Assembly: GCA_902803675.1 (NCBI GenBank)
Contig: CADCQZ010000232.1
Location: 1-5,009, forward strand
DNA from: an uncultured Eubacteriales bacterium
GTDB taxonomy: Bacteria; Bacillota_A; Clostridia; Christensenellales; Aristaeellaceae
DNA length: 5,009 bases
Direction: 5' to 3'
In this document: piece by piece, positions 1-4,880 of the stretch
Numbering within the stretch: the first letter of the stretch is position 1
How the letters are laid out: each line of letters begins with the position of its first letter
Translations under genes and position numbers: made by a program
The notes under the pieces: model-generated
The model's input: only the letters and a program-made list of their open reading frames with translations
What the model was told of the DNA's origin: nothing
Database searches by the model: none

Positions 1-423
1 ATGCCCCTTCACCTGGCCGTTTTCGGGGTCAACAGGGCCTCGGCGGTGATGGCGCGGTACGCATACGATCACTGGTATGTGGGCGGGCATTCCCTGGGCG
101 GCGCCATGGCGGCGGCTTACGCCGCGCGTCACGGGAAGGGGCTCACGGGCCTCATCCTGCTGGCGGCTTACCCCACCCGGACGCTGGACGCGTCGCTGAT
201 CACGATCAGCGTGACCGGCACTGAGGACGGGGTGCTGGACCGGGCGAAAGCCGAAGCGGGAAAAGCCTTCGTGACCGGGGAACTTTACGAAGCCGCGCTG
301 CCCGGGGGGAACCACGCGCAGTTCGGGAATTACGGCGATCAGCGGGGGGACGGCGCCGCGGCGATCGGCCGGGATGAGCAGCAGCGCCTGACCGTGGAGC
401 ACATCATCCGCAGCAAACGATAA
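1..423 (+). CDS. alpha/beta hydrolase, 3' part (5' end outside window)
   Basis: This is the C-terminal 140 residues of an alpha/beta-hydrolase-fold enzyme. The nucleophile elbow is visible as GGHSLGG (residues 28-34 of this fragment), with S31 as the expected nucleophile. A plausible acid is D76 in GTEDGVLD and a plausible base is H105 in GGNHAQFG, so all three triad members are present in the usual order and spacing. The pattern MPLHLAVFGVNRA before HWYVGGHSLGG resembles the small alpha/beta hydrolase_5 family of Firmicutes, in which more sequence (a first strand and often a membrane anchor) precedes this point. The first ATG coincides with base 1, so it is probably an internal methionine. 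The substrate cannot be told from sequence; esterase, lipase or peptidase activity are all possible. The stop at 421-423 lies 25 bases before the next gene on the same strand, which suggests one operon. Confidence 0.85.
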   Translation: MPLHLAVFGVNRASAVMARYAYDHWYVGGHSLGGAMAAAYAARHGKGLTGLILLAAYPTRTLDASLITISVTGTEDGVLDRAKAEAGKAFVTGELYEAALPGGNHAQFGNYGDQRGDGAAAIGRDEQQRLTVEHIIRSKR

Positions 424-435
424 CATACAGGAAAA

Positions 436-451
436 GAGGGGTTTATTCGTG
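436..451 (+). promoter_or_regulatory. ribosome binding site fixing a GTG start
   Basis: GAGGGG at 436-441 sits seven bases before GTG at 449-451. The next in-frame ATG, at 485, lacks a comparable purine-rich site at the right distance. The site therefore supports GTG 449 as the start of the downstream gene. No promoter is apparent in the 25-base gap, in keeping with co-transcription with the hydrolase. Confidence 0.7.
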
Positions 452-1606
452 TTCGATCATCATGACATCACCCGGGACGCTTTCATGCTCCACGGGCCGC
501 TGGCCCGCAAAGGCTATGACTGGTGGTGGCATTCCTTCACCGCGCAGGACGCGGTGACCGGGGAGGACAAGGCGTTCTTCATCGAGTTTTTCACGTGCGA
601 TCCGGCCCTGGCGGAAGATGAGCCCGTTTTGGGCCAGCTGCCCGCCAACCGGGCGGCCGGGAAGCGCCCGTCCTACCTGATGGTGAAGGCGGGCACCTGG
701 GGAAAGGACCACTGCCAGCTGCACCGGTTCTTCGCCTGGAAGGATGTGAAGCTCCACGGGGACGCGCCATACCAAATCGAGGCGGCGGACTGCCTGGCCT
801 GCGAGACGGCGCTCCGGGGCCATATCACCATCAGCCCGGAGGAGGCTGAAAAGCATCCGGAGTGGATGTGCGACGCGGGCGACATGCGGTGGGATCTCAC
901 GGTGGACAAGCAGATCGCCTTCAACGTGGGCTACGGGGCCAGCAAGCCGATGCGGGACGCCGAGGCCTTCGCGATGTACTGGCATGCCGAGGGCATGAAG
1001 AGCGCCTACAGCGGGGAGATCGTTTACAACGGCAGGCGCTACACCGTGACGCCGGAAAAGAGCTACGGCTACGCGGACAAGAACTGGGGCCGGGATTTCA
1101 CCAGCCCCTGGGTGTGGCTGGCCTCCAGCCGTCTCACGAGCAGAAAGACCGGGAAACAGCTGATGAACAGCGCTTTCGATATCGGGGGCGGCCGGCCCAA
1201 GATCTATTTCGTGCCCCTGGACCGCCGCCTGCTGGGCGTGTTCTATTACGAGGGCAAAGAGTATGATTTCAACTTTTCCAAGCTCCACCTGAAGGTGAAG
1301 ACCGAGTTTTCCTTCGAGGAGGGGGAGGAGCTGGTACACTGGAAAGTGCGCCAGGAGAACATCCACGCCGTCATGGAGACGGAAGTGTTCTGCCGCAAGG
1401 AGGACATGCTGCTGATCAACTACGAGGCCCCGGACGGATCCAGGCGGCACGACCGCCTGTGGAACGGCGGCAACGGCTGGGGCACCGTGCGCCTGTACGA
1501 CAAAAAGGACGGCGGCCTGGAGATGGTGGACGAGATCGACGCGGACCATGTGGGGTGCGAATACGGAGAATATGAGGGTCGATCAGGACGCCGCACCGGC
1601 GCCTGA
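449..1606 (+). CDS. tocopherol cyclase-type lipocalin-like protein
   Basis: This 385-residue protein has no signal peptide or membrane segment. The strongest family mark is YGYADKNWGR (residues 206-215) followed by an aromatic stretch, SPWVWLASSRL (219-229). It resembles the EKNWG-W-W signature of the tocopherol cyclase family (Pfam Tocopherol_cycl), whose paired beta-barrel domains are related to lipocalins. Near the N terminus are RKGYDWWWHSFTA (20-32) and FFIEFF, matching the first strands of the same fold, and HITIS lies in the middle. Alternating hydrophobic and charged segments in the second half fit beta-strands. Plant and cyanobacterial members cyclise phytylquinols, but bacterial homologues outside phototrophs are mostly uncharacterised, so that reaction should not be assumed here. 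The gene follows the hydrolase by 25 bases and is probably in its operon. The last nine residues (377-385, GRSGRRTGA) are encoded by an intergenic-type hairpin and are probably an acquired tail. The family call is from memory of motifs; binding of a lipid-like ligand is inference. Confidence 0.72.
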   Translation: MFDHHDITRDAFMLHGPLARKGYDWWWHSFTAQDAVTGEDKAFFIEFFTCDPALAEDEPVLGQLPANRAAGKRPSYLMVKAGTWGKDHCQLHRFFAWKDVKLHGDAPYQIEAADCLACETALRGHITISPEEAEKHPEWMCDAGDMRWDLTVDKQIAFNVGYGASKPMRDAEAFAMYWHAEGMKSAYSGEIVYNGRRYTVTPEKSYGYADKNWGRDFTSPWVWLASSRLTSRKTGKQLMNSAFDIGGGRPKIYFVPLDRRLLGVFYYEGKEYDFNFSKLHLKVKTEFSFEEGEELVHWKVRQENIHAVMETEVFCRKEDMLLINYEAPDGSRRHDRLWNGGNGWGTVRLYDKKDGGLEMVDEIDADHVGCEYGEYEGRSGRRTGA

Positions 1607-1611
1607 TCGAC
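1578..1611 (+). repeat. long hairpin spanning the stop codon of the upstream gene
   Basis: The left arm 1578-1593 (GTCGATCAGGACGCCG) and the right arm 1597-1611 (CGGCGCCTGATCGAC) pair over 15 bp, with one bulged A and a three-base loop. The TGA at 1604-1606 that ends the tocopherol cyclase-type gene is inside the right arm. No T-run follows, so this is not a standard rho-independent terminator. It could slow transcription or stabilise the 3' end of the mRNA. It directly abuts the mini-hairpin array and is probably its first member. Confidence 0.85.
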
Positions 1612-1612
1612 A

Positions 1613-1720
1613 GTGAAATGCGCTGAAGCGCGTGAAATACGCTGCGCGTGTGAACTTTCGCCGAAGGCGAAGTGAAATGCGCATTCTGCGCGTTGCGGTA
1701 CAAATTCCTTGCGGAATTTG
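1613..1720 (+). repeat. array of five mini-hairpins with GTGAA linkers
   Basis: Four units start with GTGAA at 1613, 1632, 1650 and 1672 (spacing 19, 18 and 22), each followed by a different perfect inverted repeat. These are GCGCT/AGCGC (1620-1631), ACGC/GCGT (1639-1649), TTCGCC/GGCGAA (1657-1671) and GCGCA/TGCGC (1679-1691). A fifth hairpin, CAAATTCC/GGAATTTG with a TTGC loop (1701-1720), follows a diverged linker. Stem sequences and loops differ from unit to unit while pairing is kept, and the linker is conserved. I recall similar degenerate arrays between genes of gut Clostridia, but cannot check this here. No protein is likely from this stretch despite an open frame across it. Confidence 0.75.
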
Positions 1721-1746
1721 GAGTGATCAGAAGGAACGACGAGGTG

Positions 1747-1776
1747 ACCTCATCACCCGCCTGATGGCGGTACCTT
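1747..1776 (+). repeat. truncated unit of the ACCTCATC repeat family
   Basis: The stretch starts ACCTCATCACCCGCC, forms a small hairpin CCGCC-TGAT-GGCGG (1757-1770) and continues to ACCTT. It matches the beginning of the unit at 2175-2222 and the reverse complement of the unit at 2294-2341, but it lacks their CCTTCCCC/GGGGAAGG second hairpin. It is therefore probably a decayed or partial copy. GAGGT-G-ACCTC at 1741-1751 gives a further small palindrome at its edge. Confidence 0.55.
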
Positions 1777-1800
1777 TTATCTCTTTCCTTACTTTCGCAC

Positions 1801-1866
1801 CCCTTTCAGCGTGTTCCTGTCTGCCGCAGTTGAGATCCCTCGCGTACGGATGCGCTCGGGATGACA
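1801..1866 (+). repeat. 66-bp intergenic repeat, copy A
   Basis: This copy matches 2059-2124 at 62 of 66 positions by eye. The core runs from GATCCCTCGCG to CGCTCGGGATGACA and is itself hairpin-prone, with ATCCC and GGGAT as the outer arms and GCG and CGC inside. The differences are one T/C change and a three-base block (TTG against AAC) before the core. The core resembles the widespread GATCC-to-GGATGACA class of bacterial intergenic repeats; that link is from memory. Confidence 0.8.
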
Positions 1867-1950
1867 CTGTGTGAGGGGTAACTGCTCTGACGGAGCACGA
1901 TCCAACATGCTGCGGTGATCGTCGTCTTACACAGTTTATAGCCCCCAAAG

Positions 1951-1992
1951 TGTCATCCTGATCCCTATACGGATGGGGAAGGATCTGTTCTG
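1951..1992 (-). repeat. 66-bp repeat family, inverted partial copy
   Basis: Read on the minus strand this begins CAGAACAGATCC, has ATCCGTA in its centre and ends AGGATGACA, matching the 3' two-thirds of copy B at 2059-2124 with several changes. It is therefore an inverted, more diverged copy. With copy A it can fold into a long imperfect hairpin, helped by ACTGTGTGA (1866-1874) against TTACACAGT (1927-1935), which lie between them. Confidence 0.7.
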
Positions 1993-2058
1993 AAGCATGA
2001 TCAGATACATTACGAAAAGGCAGGCGTGTGGAGCGCCAGCATACCGCACTCGTCGTTT

Positions 2059-2124
2059 CCCTTTCAGCGTGTTCCTGCCTGCCGCAGAACAGATCCCTCG
2101 CGTACGGATGCGCTCGGGATGACA
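2059..2124 (+). repeat. 66-bp intergenic repeat, copy B
   Basis: This is the second direct copy, starting CCCTTTCAGCGTGTTCCTG and ending CGGGATGACA, 62 of 66 identical to copy A. It carries CAGAACAGATCC ahead of the core, which agrees with the inverted copy at 1951-1992, whereas copy A has CAGTTGAGATCC. The near identity of A and B against the divergence of the inverted copy suggests a local duplication, or a more recent arrival of A and B. Confidence 0.8.
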
Positions 2125-2174
2125 GGGTTTGAGGTGGGCAGTCTGCGATGATCATTGACGATGCCTGCAAAAAA

Positions 2175-2222
2175 ACCTCATCCGGCCTCCTGACGGAGTC
2201 CACCTTCCCCATGGGGGAAGGC
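2175..2222 (+). repeat. ACCTCATCC repeat unit, forward
   Basis: The unit starts ACCTCATCC, holds a weak CTCC/GGAG hairpin (about 2187-2198), and then a strong CCTTCCCC-ATG-GGGGAAGG hairpin at 2203-2221. It is followed by CTTTGTT. It is the inverted partner of 2294-2341. Confidence 0.75.
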
Positions 2223-2293
2223 TTTGTTACGGAACGTATCACACGTGTATGATCGCCATCAAGCAGCGTGGCTTTGTTGCTGAGACCTCCTGA

Positions 2294-2341
2294 GCCTTCC
2301 CCCCTGGGGAAGGTCCCGCCGCTTTAGGCGGGGGATGAGGT
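2294..2341 (-). repeat. ACCTCATCC repeat unit, inverted
   Basis: On the plus strand this contains CCTTCCCC-CCT-GGGGAAGG (2295-2313), then CCCGCC-GCTTTA-GGCGGG (2315-2332), then GGATGAGGT. Its reverse complement has the same order of parts as the unit at 2175-2222: ACCTCATCC, a variable hairpin, then the CCTTCCCC hairpin. The variable hairpin keeps its pairing but not its sequence between copies. Confidence 0.75.
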
Positions 2342-2461
2342 CATGGATGGACCATATCGAATTTCTTCATCAGCACAGGCACGGCTTTGGTATGGGCCCG
2401 GGCGGCTTCACTGGTCGGGGCCATAGGCCCAAGCCACGGCCACGGGCTTTGCCGCAGGCGC

Positions 2462-2490
2462 TTGCGGCCCGGGCGGACTTGTGATATGAT
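2462..2490 (+). promoter_or_regulatory. sigma-70-type extended -10 promoter of the oligoendopeptidase gene
   Basis: TATGAT at 2485-2490 is preceded by TGA, giving an extended -10 (TGnTATGAT). TTGCGG at 2462-2467 is a partial -35 at exactly 17 bp. Transcription would start near 2497, leaving a leader of about 30 bases. The -35 lies in the right arm of a GCCGCA/TGCGGC inverted repeat (2451-2456 and 2463-2468), which could be a regulator site or only a hairpin. Confidence 0.65.
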
Positions 2491-2528
2491 CGGCGCTGAA
2501 AAAAAGCATTCGGACAGGAGGAGTTATC

Positions 2529-4289
2529 ATGACAGACCGCTGGGATCTGAGTTATCTGTATCAGGGTTTTGAGGACCCGAAATTCAAAGAGGACTTGAAG
2601 AGCCTCGTCCCCATGGCGCGGGCGCTGCGGGACATCCTGGAGGAAAAGGGCCTCACGGACAGGGAGCGCCTTGAAAAGATCCTCGCGGGCAGTGAGGATC
2701 TGGAGAAAAAGGCCGACGCCCTGGGCACCTTCACCAGCTGCACCCTGGCGGTGGACGCTTCCAACGCCGCGGCGGACGCGGCCATGGATCAGCTGATGAC
2801 GGCCTACAACGAGCTGGAGATGGTCCAGTCCGCCATCACCCGATATGTGGCGGGCGTGGAGGATCTGGACGCGGTCATCGAGAGCTCGCCCGAGCTCAAA
2901 AGCGCCGCCTTCGCCCTCCTGGAAAAGAAGGAGCAGGCCAAACACCTGATCCCGGAAGAAGTGGAGCCCTGGATCCTCAAGATGAGCCTGTCCGGCGGGA
3001 ACGCCTTCAGCCAGCTGAGGGACAAGCTGGACTCCACCCTCACCATCCCCTTCCGGGGAGAGGAACTGCCCCTGTCGGCCGTGCGGGGCAAGGCCTATGA
3101 CGCCGACCCGGACGTGCGCAGGGAAGCCTACGAGGCGGAACTGAACGCCTATAAAAAGATCGACCTGCCCATGAGCTACTGCCTCAACAGCATCAAGATG
3201 GAGGCGAGGACCCTTTCGGAAGCCCGGGGATACGAGGACGTGCTGGGCATGACCCTCGCCGACAGCCGCATGGACCGGGAGACCCTGGACGCCCTGTGGA
3301 CGGCTGTCGCGGAGTATCTGCCCCATTTCCGCCGCTACCTTAAGGCCAAGGCGAAGCTGCTGGGCTATGAGGGCGGCCTCAAGTTCTGGGACCTGTTCGC
3401 CCCGGTGGGGTCCGCCGGCAGGACCTACACGGCTGAGGAGGCGCGGCAGATCCTGATCCGGGAGATGGGCAAGTTCACCCCGAAGATGGCGGCGTTCATC
3501 GACAGGGCCTTCGAGGACCGGTGGATCGACCTGTACCCCCGGGCGGGCAAGACCGGCGGCGCCTTCTGCGCGTCGGTGCATTTCGCCGACCGCAGCCTGG
3601 TGATGACCAACTACCAGGGCAGCTTCTCCGACGTGAGCACCCTGGCCCATGAGCTGGGCCACGCCTGGCACAACCGGTGCCTGGCCGGGCTGAAATACGC
3701 GATGATCGACGTGCCCATGCCCCTGGCGGAAACGGCCAGCATCTTCAACGAGACCATGCTCAGCCACCAGGTGCTCAAAGCCTGTGACGATACCGAGCGC
3801 CTCACCCTGCTCGAGAGCGGCCTGATGGAAGCCACGCAGACGGTGGTGGACATCTACAGCCGATTCCTGTTCGAGCGGGAGGTGGTGGACACCCGGGAAG
3901 ACCACGCCATGACCGTGGACGAGCTCAAGGCCGCCATGCTGCGGGCCCAGGAAGCAAGCTACGGGGACGGCCTGGACGCGGACGCGCGCCATCCCTACAT
4001 GTGGGCGTGCAAGAGCCACTACTATTCCTCCGGCTACAATTTCTACAATTTCCCCTACGCCTTCGGCCTGCTGTTCGGCAAGGGCGTGTTCGCGCGGTAC
4101 CTGGAGAAGGGCTCCGCCTTCGCCCCGGACTACGAGAAGCTGCTGCGCTCCTGCGGCTCCGCCCCGGTGCGTGAGGTGGCGGCCTCCGTGGGCATCGACG
4201 TGGGCAGCGCGGACTTCTGGCGCTCCAGCCTGGAAGTGATCAAAGAGGATATCGACGAATTCTGCGCCCTGTGCGAAAAGCGCGGATAG
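2529..4289 (+). CDS. pepF: M3-family oligoendopeptidase (PepF-like)
   Basis: This is a complete 586-residue zinc metallopeptidase of family M3, which degrades short peptides in the cytoplasm; no signal peptide or membrane segment is seen. The zinc site is HELGH (residues 374-378), with H374 and H378 as ligands and E375 as the catalytic base. The third ligand is expected to be E401 in PLAETASIFNE, placed like the downstream glutamate of thimet-type peptidases. A further conserved block, HPYMWACKSHYYSSGYNFYN (488-507), supplies the histidine and tyrosines that line the active site in this family. The PepF N-terminal domain should lie around residues 110-180 and the M3 catalytic domain around 195-570. 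The opening WDLSYLYQGFEDPKF and the length fit the pepF/M3 subgroup of about 590 residues rather than the shorter thimet-like forms. AGGAGG at 2516-2521, seven bases before ATG 2529, fixes the start. The gene appears monocistronic, with its own promoter and terminator. The symbol is a family name; peptide specificity is not known. Confidence 0.95.
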   Translation: MTDRWDLSYLYQGFEDPKFKEDLKSLVPMARALRDILEEKGLTDRERLEKILAGSEDLEKKADALGTFTSCTLAVDASNAAADAAMDQLMTAYNELEMVQSAITRYVAGVEDLDAVIESSPELKSAAFALLEKKEQAKHLIPEEVEPWILKMSLSGGNAFSQLRDKLDSTLTIPFRGEELPLSAVRGKAYDADPDVRREAYEAELNAYKKIDLPMSYCLNSIKMEARTLSEARGYEDVLGMTLADSRMDRETLDALWTAVAEYLPHFRRYLKAKAKLLGYEGGLKFWDLFAPVGSAGRTYTAEEARQILIREMGKFTPKMAAFIDRAFEDRWIDLYPRAGKTGGAFCASVHFADRSLVMTNYQGSFSDVSTLAHELGHAWHNRCLAGLKYAMIDVPMPLAETASIFNETMLSHQVLKACDDTERLTLLESGLMEATQTVVDIYSRFLFEREVVDTREDHAMTVDELKAAMLRAQEASYGDGLDADARHPYMWACKSHYYSSGYNFYNFPYAFGLLFGKGVFARYLEKGSAFAPDYEKLLRSCGSAPVREVAASVGIDVGSADFWRSSLEVIKEDIDEFCALCEKRG

Positions 4290-4308
4290 ACCCGGCCCAC
4301 CGTCAGCA

Positions 4309-4343
4309 AAAAGCCGTCCCGTTTTTGATCCGGGACGGCTTTT
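4309..4343 (+). terminator. rho-independent terminator after the oligoendopeptidase gene
   Basis: AAAAGCCGTCCCG (4309-4321) pairs perfectly with CGGGACGGCTTTT (4331-4343) around a nine-base loop, and the hairpin ends in a T-run. It begins 20 bases after the stop codon. The A-run on the left and the T-run on the right make it potentially bidirectional. Its left half occurs again at 4848-4866. Confidence 0.92.
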
Positions 4344-4414
4344 CATATCAGAGCTGCAGTGCCGGATACGATGGAGCCCTCTGAAGGCGTAACTCGCACC
4401 GGATGAAAATCTTC

Positions 4415-4442
4415 TTTATTTCTTATATTTCCATGATATAAT
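4415..4442 (+). promoter_or_regulatory. extended -10 promoter of the nucleotidyltransferase gene
   Basis: A perfect TATAAT at 4437-4442 is preceded by TGA (4434-4436), giving a full extended -10. The -35 is weak: TTTATT at 4415-4420 is 16 bp away. The A/T-rich stretch 4403-4442 contrasts with the GC-rich surroundings. The predicted start, near 4449, leaves a leader of about 40 bases before the gene. Confidence 0.7.
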
Positions 4443-4489
4443 GGATCTAAGTAAGATCGAAACGGACCGGAGGAAAGGGAGGTGATCTC

Positions 4490-4786
4490 ATGTGTTTTAC
4501 CATGGATGAGATAAAAGAGAGATCCATTCCTCTGGCAAAACAGTATGGGATAAAACGCCTGGGCTTATTTGGCTCCTACGCGCGCGGAGAAGCAAGGGAT
4601 GACAGCGACCTGGATTTTCTGATCAGCACCGGTAAAATGCGCGGTCTGTTCCAATACATGGGCTTTGTGCTCGATCTGGAAGATACGTTCGGCTGCCATG
4701 TGGATGTGGTGACGGACGGTATTGAGGACAAAGAGTTTCTCAAAGCCATCAAAAAGGATGAGGTGATCCTTTATGAAGCAGGCTGA
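4490..4786 (+). CDS. MNT-family minimal nucleotidyltransferase (HEPN/MNT antitoxin type)
   Basis: This 98-residue protein is a complete minimal nucleotidyltransferase. The signature GSYARGE (28-34) is followed by DSDLD, placing the metal-binding aspartates at D40 and D42, and the third carboxylate is D72 in HVDVVT. Proteins of this size and motif set are MNT partners of HEPN toxins; characterised members inactivate the HEPN RNase by adding AMP to a tyrosine near its active site. That function is by family and not shown here. GGAGGTGAT at 4478-4486 lies just before ATG 4490; a second ATG at 4502 is too far from it. The gene has its own promoter and is visibly poorer in G+C than its neighbours, which suggests horizontal acquisition. 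The next reading frame (4773) overlaps its end and is a stub, so the usual HEPN partner appears lost. A stand-alone nucleotidyltransferase role is the alternative. Confidence 0.88.
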   Translation: MCFTMDEIKERSIPLAKQYGIKRLGLFGSYARGEARDDSDLDFLISTGKMRGLFQYMGFVLDLEDTFGCHVDVVTDGIEDKEFLKAIKKDEVILYEAG

Positions 4787-4829
4787 CAAGGTGATCATGG
4801 AAAAGATGATGGTATTTTTCAATCATTAA
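4773..4829 (+). pseudogene. remnant of a HEPN-domain toxin gene (5' stub)
   Basis: An 18-codon frame, MKQADKVIMEKMMVFFNH, starts at ATG 4773 inside the end of the nucleotidyltransferase gene and stops at TAA 4827-4829. GAGGTGAT at 4760-4767 lies nine bases before its first G+1 region and is a proper ribosome binding site, although it is embedded in the upstream coding sequence. The overlap is typical of coupled MNT-HEPN pairs. The opening, a short charged start followed by a D-x-V-I-x-E-K helix, resembles the first helix of DUF86/HepT-type HEPN proteins. Nothing HEPN-like follows before the broken terminator 19 bases later, so most of the gene appears deleted. The protein match is short and from memory; a small unrelated peptide is possible. 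Confidence 0.5.
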
Positions 4830-4847
4830 GCAGATCCCGCCCCGCGA

Positions 4848-4866
4848 TCAGCAAAAAGCCGTCCCG
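4848..4866 (+). terminator. left half of a broken rho-independent terminator
   Basis: TCAGCAAAAAGCCGTCCCG is identical over 19 bases to 4303-4321, the approach and left arm of the terminator behind the oligoendopeptidase gene. The complementary CGGGACGGC arm and T-run do not occur in the rest of the window. Insertion-sequence DNA begins within about six bases. The terminator was therefore probably split by the insertion, and its right arm should lie beyond the far end of the element. Confidence 0.65.
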
Positions 4867-4880
4867 AGCAATGTGATATG

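Larger units (their letters stand above)
2175..2341. mobile_element. possible small non-autonomous (MITE-like) element
   Basis: The stretch begins ACCTCATCC (2175-2183) and ends GGATGAGGT (2333-2341), a perfect 9-bp terminal inverted repeat. Inside are two inverted, related repeat units (2175-2222 and 2294-2341) separated by about 70 bases without coding sequence. The size, ends and absence of a gene fit a miniature inverted-repeat element. No flanking target duplication is clear, so two independently placed repeats facing each other remain possible. Confidence 0.4.
1607..2528. other. repeat-rich intergenic region without a convincing gene
   Basis: About 920 bases separate the tocopherol cyclase-type gene from the oligoendopeptidase gene. 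Open frames here are short, lack ribosome binding sites and run through repeats; the 171-residue minus-strand frame at 1727-2242 contains the same peptide twice because it crosses two repeat copies. The region is a mosaic of a mini-hairpin array, a 66-bp repeat family (two direct copies, one inverted) and a second repeat family (three units). The only unassigned stretches are 1867-1950, 1993-2058 and 2125-2174. The first has a TGCTC/GAGCA hairpin at 1883-1897; I see nothing clear in the other two. The last 60 bases hold the promoter and leader of the next gene. Confidence 0.7.

Noticed and set aside
862..1266. 134-residue plus-strand frame inside the tocopherol cyclase-type gene
   Set aside because: It is an out-of-frame arginine- and glycine-rich shadow of the coding sequence with no start signal.
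443..1549. 368-residue open frame on the minus strand across the tocopherol cyclase-type gene
   Set aside because: It has the same shadow composition (H, V, P and A rich), no ribosome binding site and no recognisable motif, while the plus strand carries family signatures.
1578..1611. Rho-independent terminator after the tocopherol cyclase-type gene
   Set aside because: The stem is strong, but CAGTGAAATG follows rather than a T-run, and the structure continues straight into the hairpin array.
1632..1874. 80-residue plus-strand open frame
   Set aside because: It starts inside the mini-hairpin array and ends in the 66-bp repeat, with no ribosome binding site and arginine-rich nonsense composition.
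1801..2124. CRISPR array from the direct repeats
   Set aside because: There are only two direct copies, 66 bases long and about 190 bases apart, with an inverted copy between them. There are no regular spacers and no cas genes.
1727..2242. 171-residue minus-strand open frame with an internally repeated peptide
   Set aside because: The repeated peptide comes from the frame crossing copies A and B of the 66-bp intergenic repeat. It does not look like a repeat protein in its own right and has no ribosome binding site.
2370..4346. 658-residue open frame on the minus strand across the oligoendopeptidase gene
   Set aside because: It is antisense to a gene with a full catalytic motif set, promoter, ribosome binding site and terminator. 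Its translation is a histidine-, glycine- and valine-rich sequence typical of a shadow frame in GC-rich DNA, and it runs through the terminator.
4565..4822. 85-residue minus-strand frame opposite the nucleotidyltransferase gene
   Set aside because: It is antisense to a gene with intact catalytic residues and a perfect ribosome binding site, and it shows no motif of its own.
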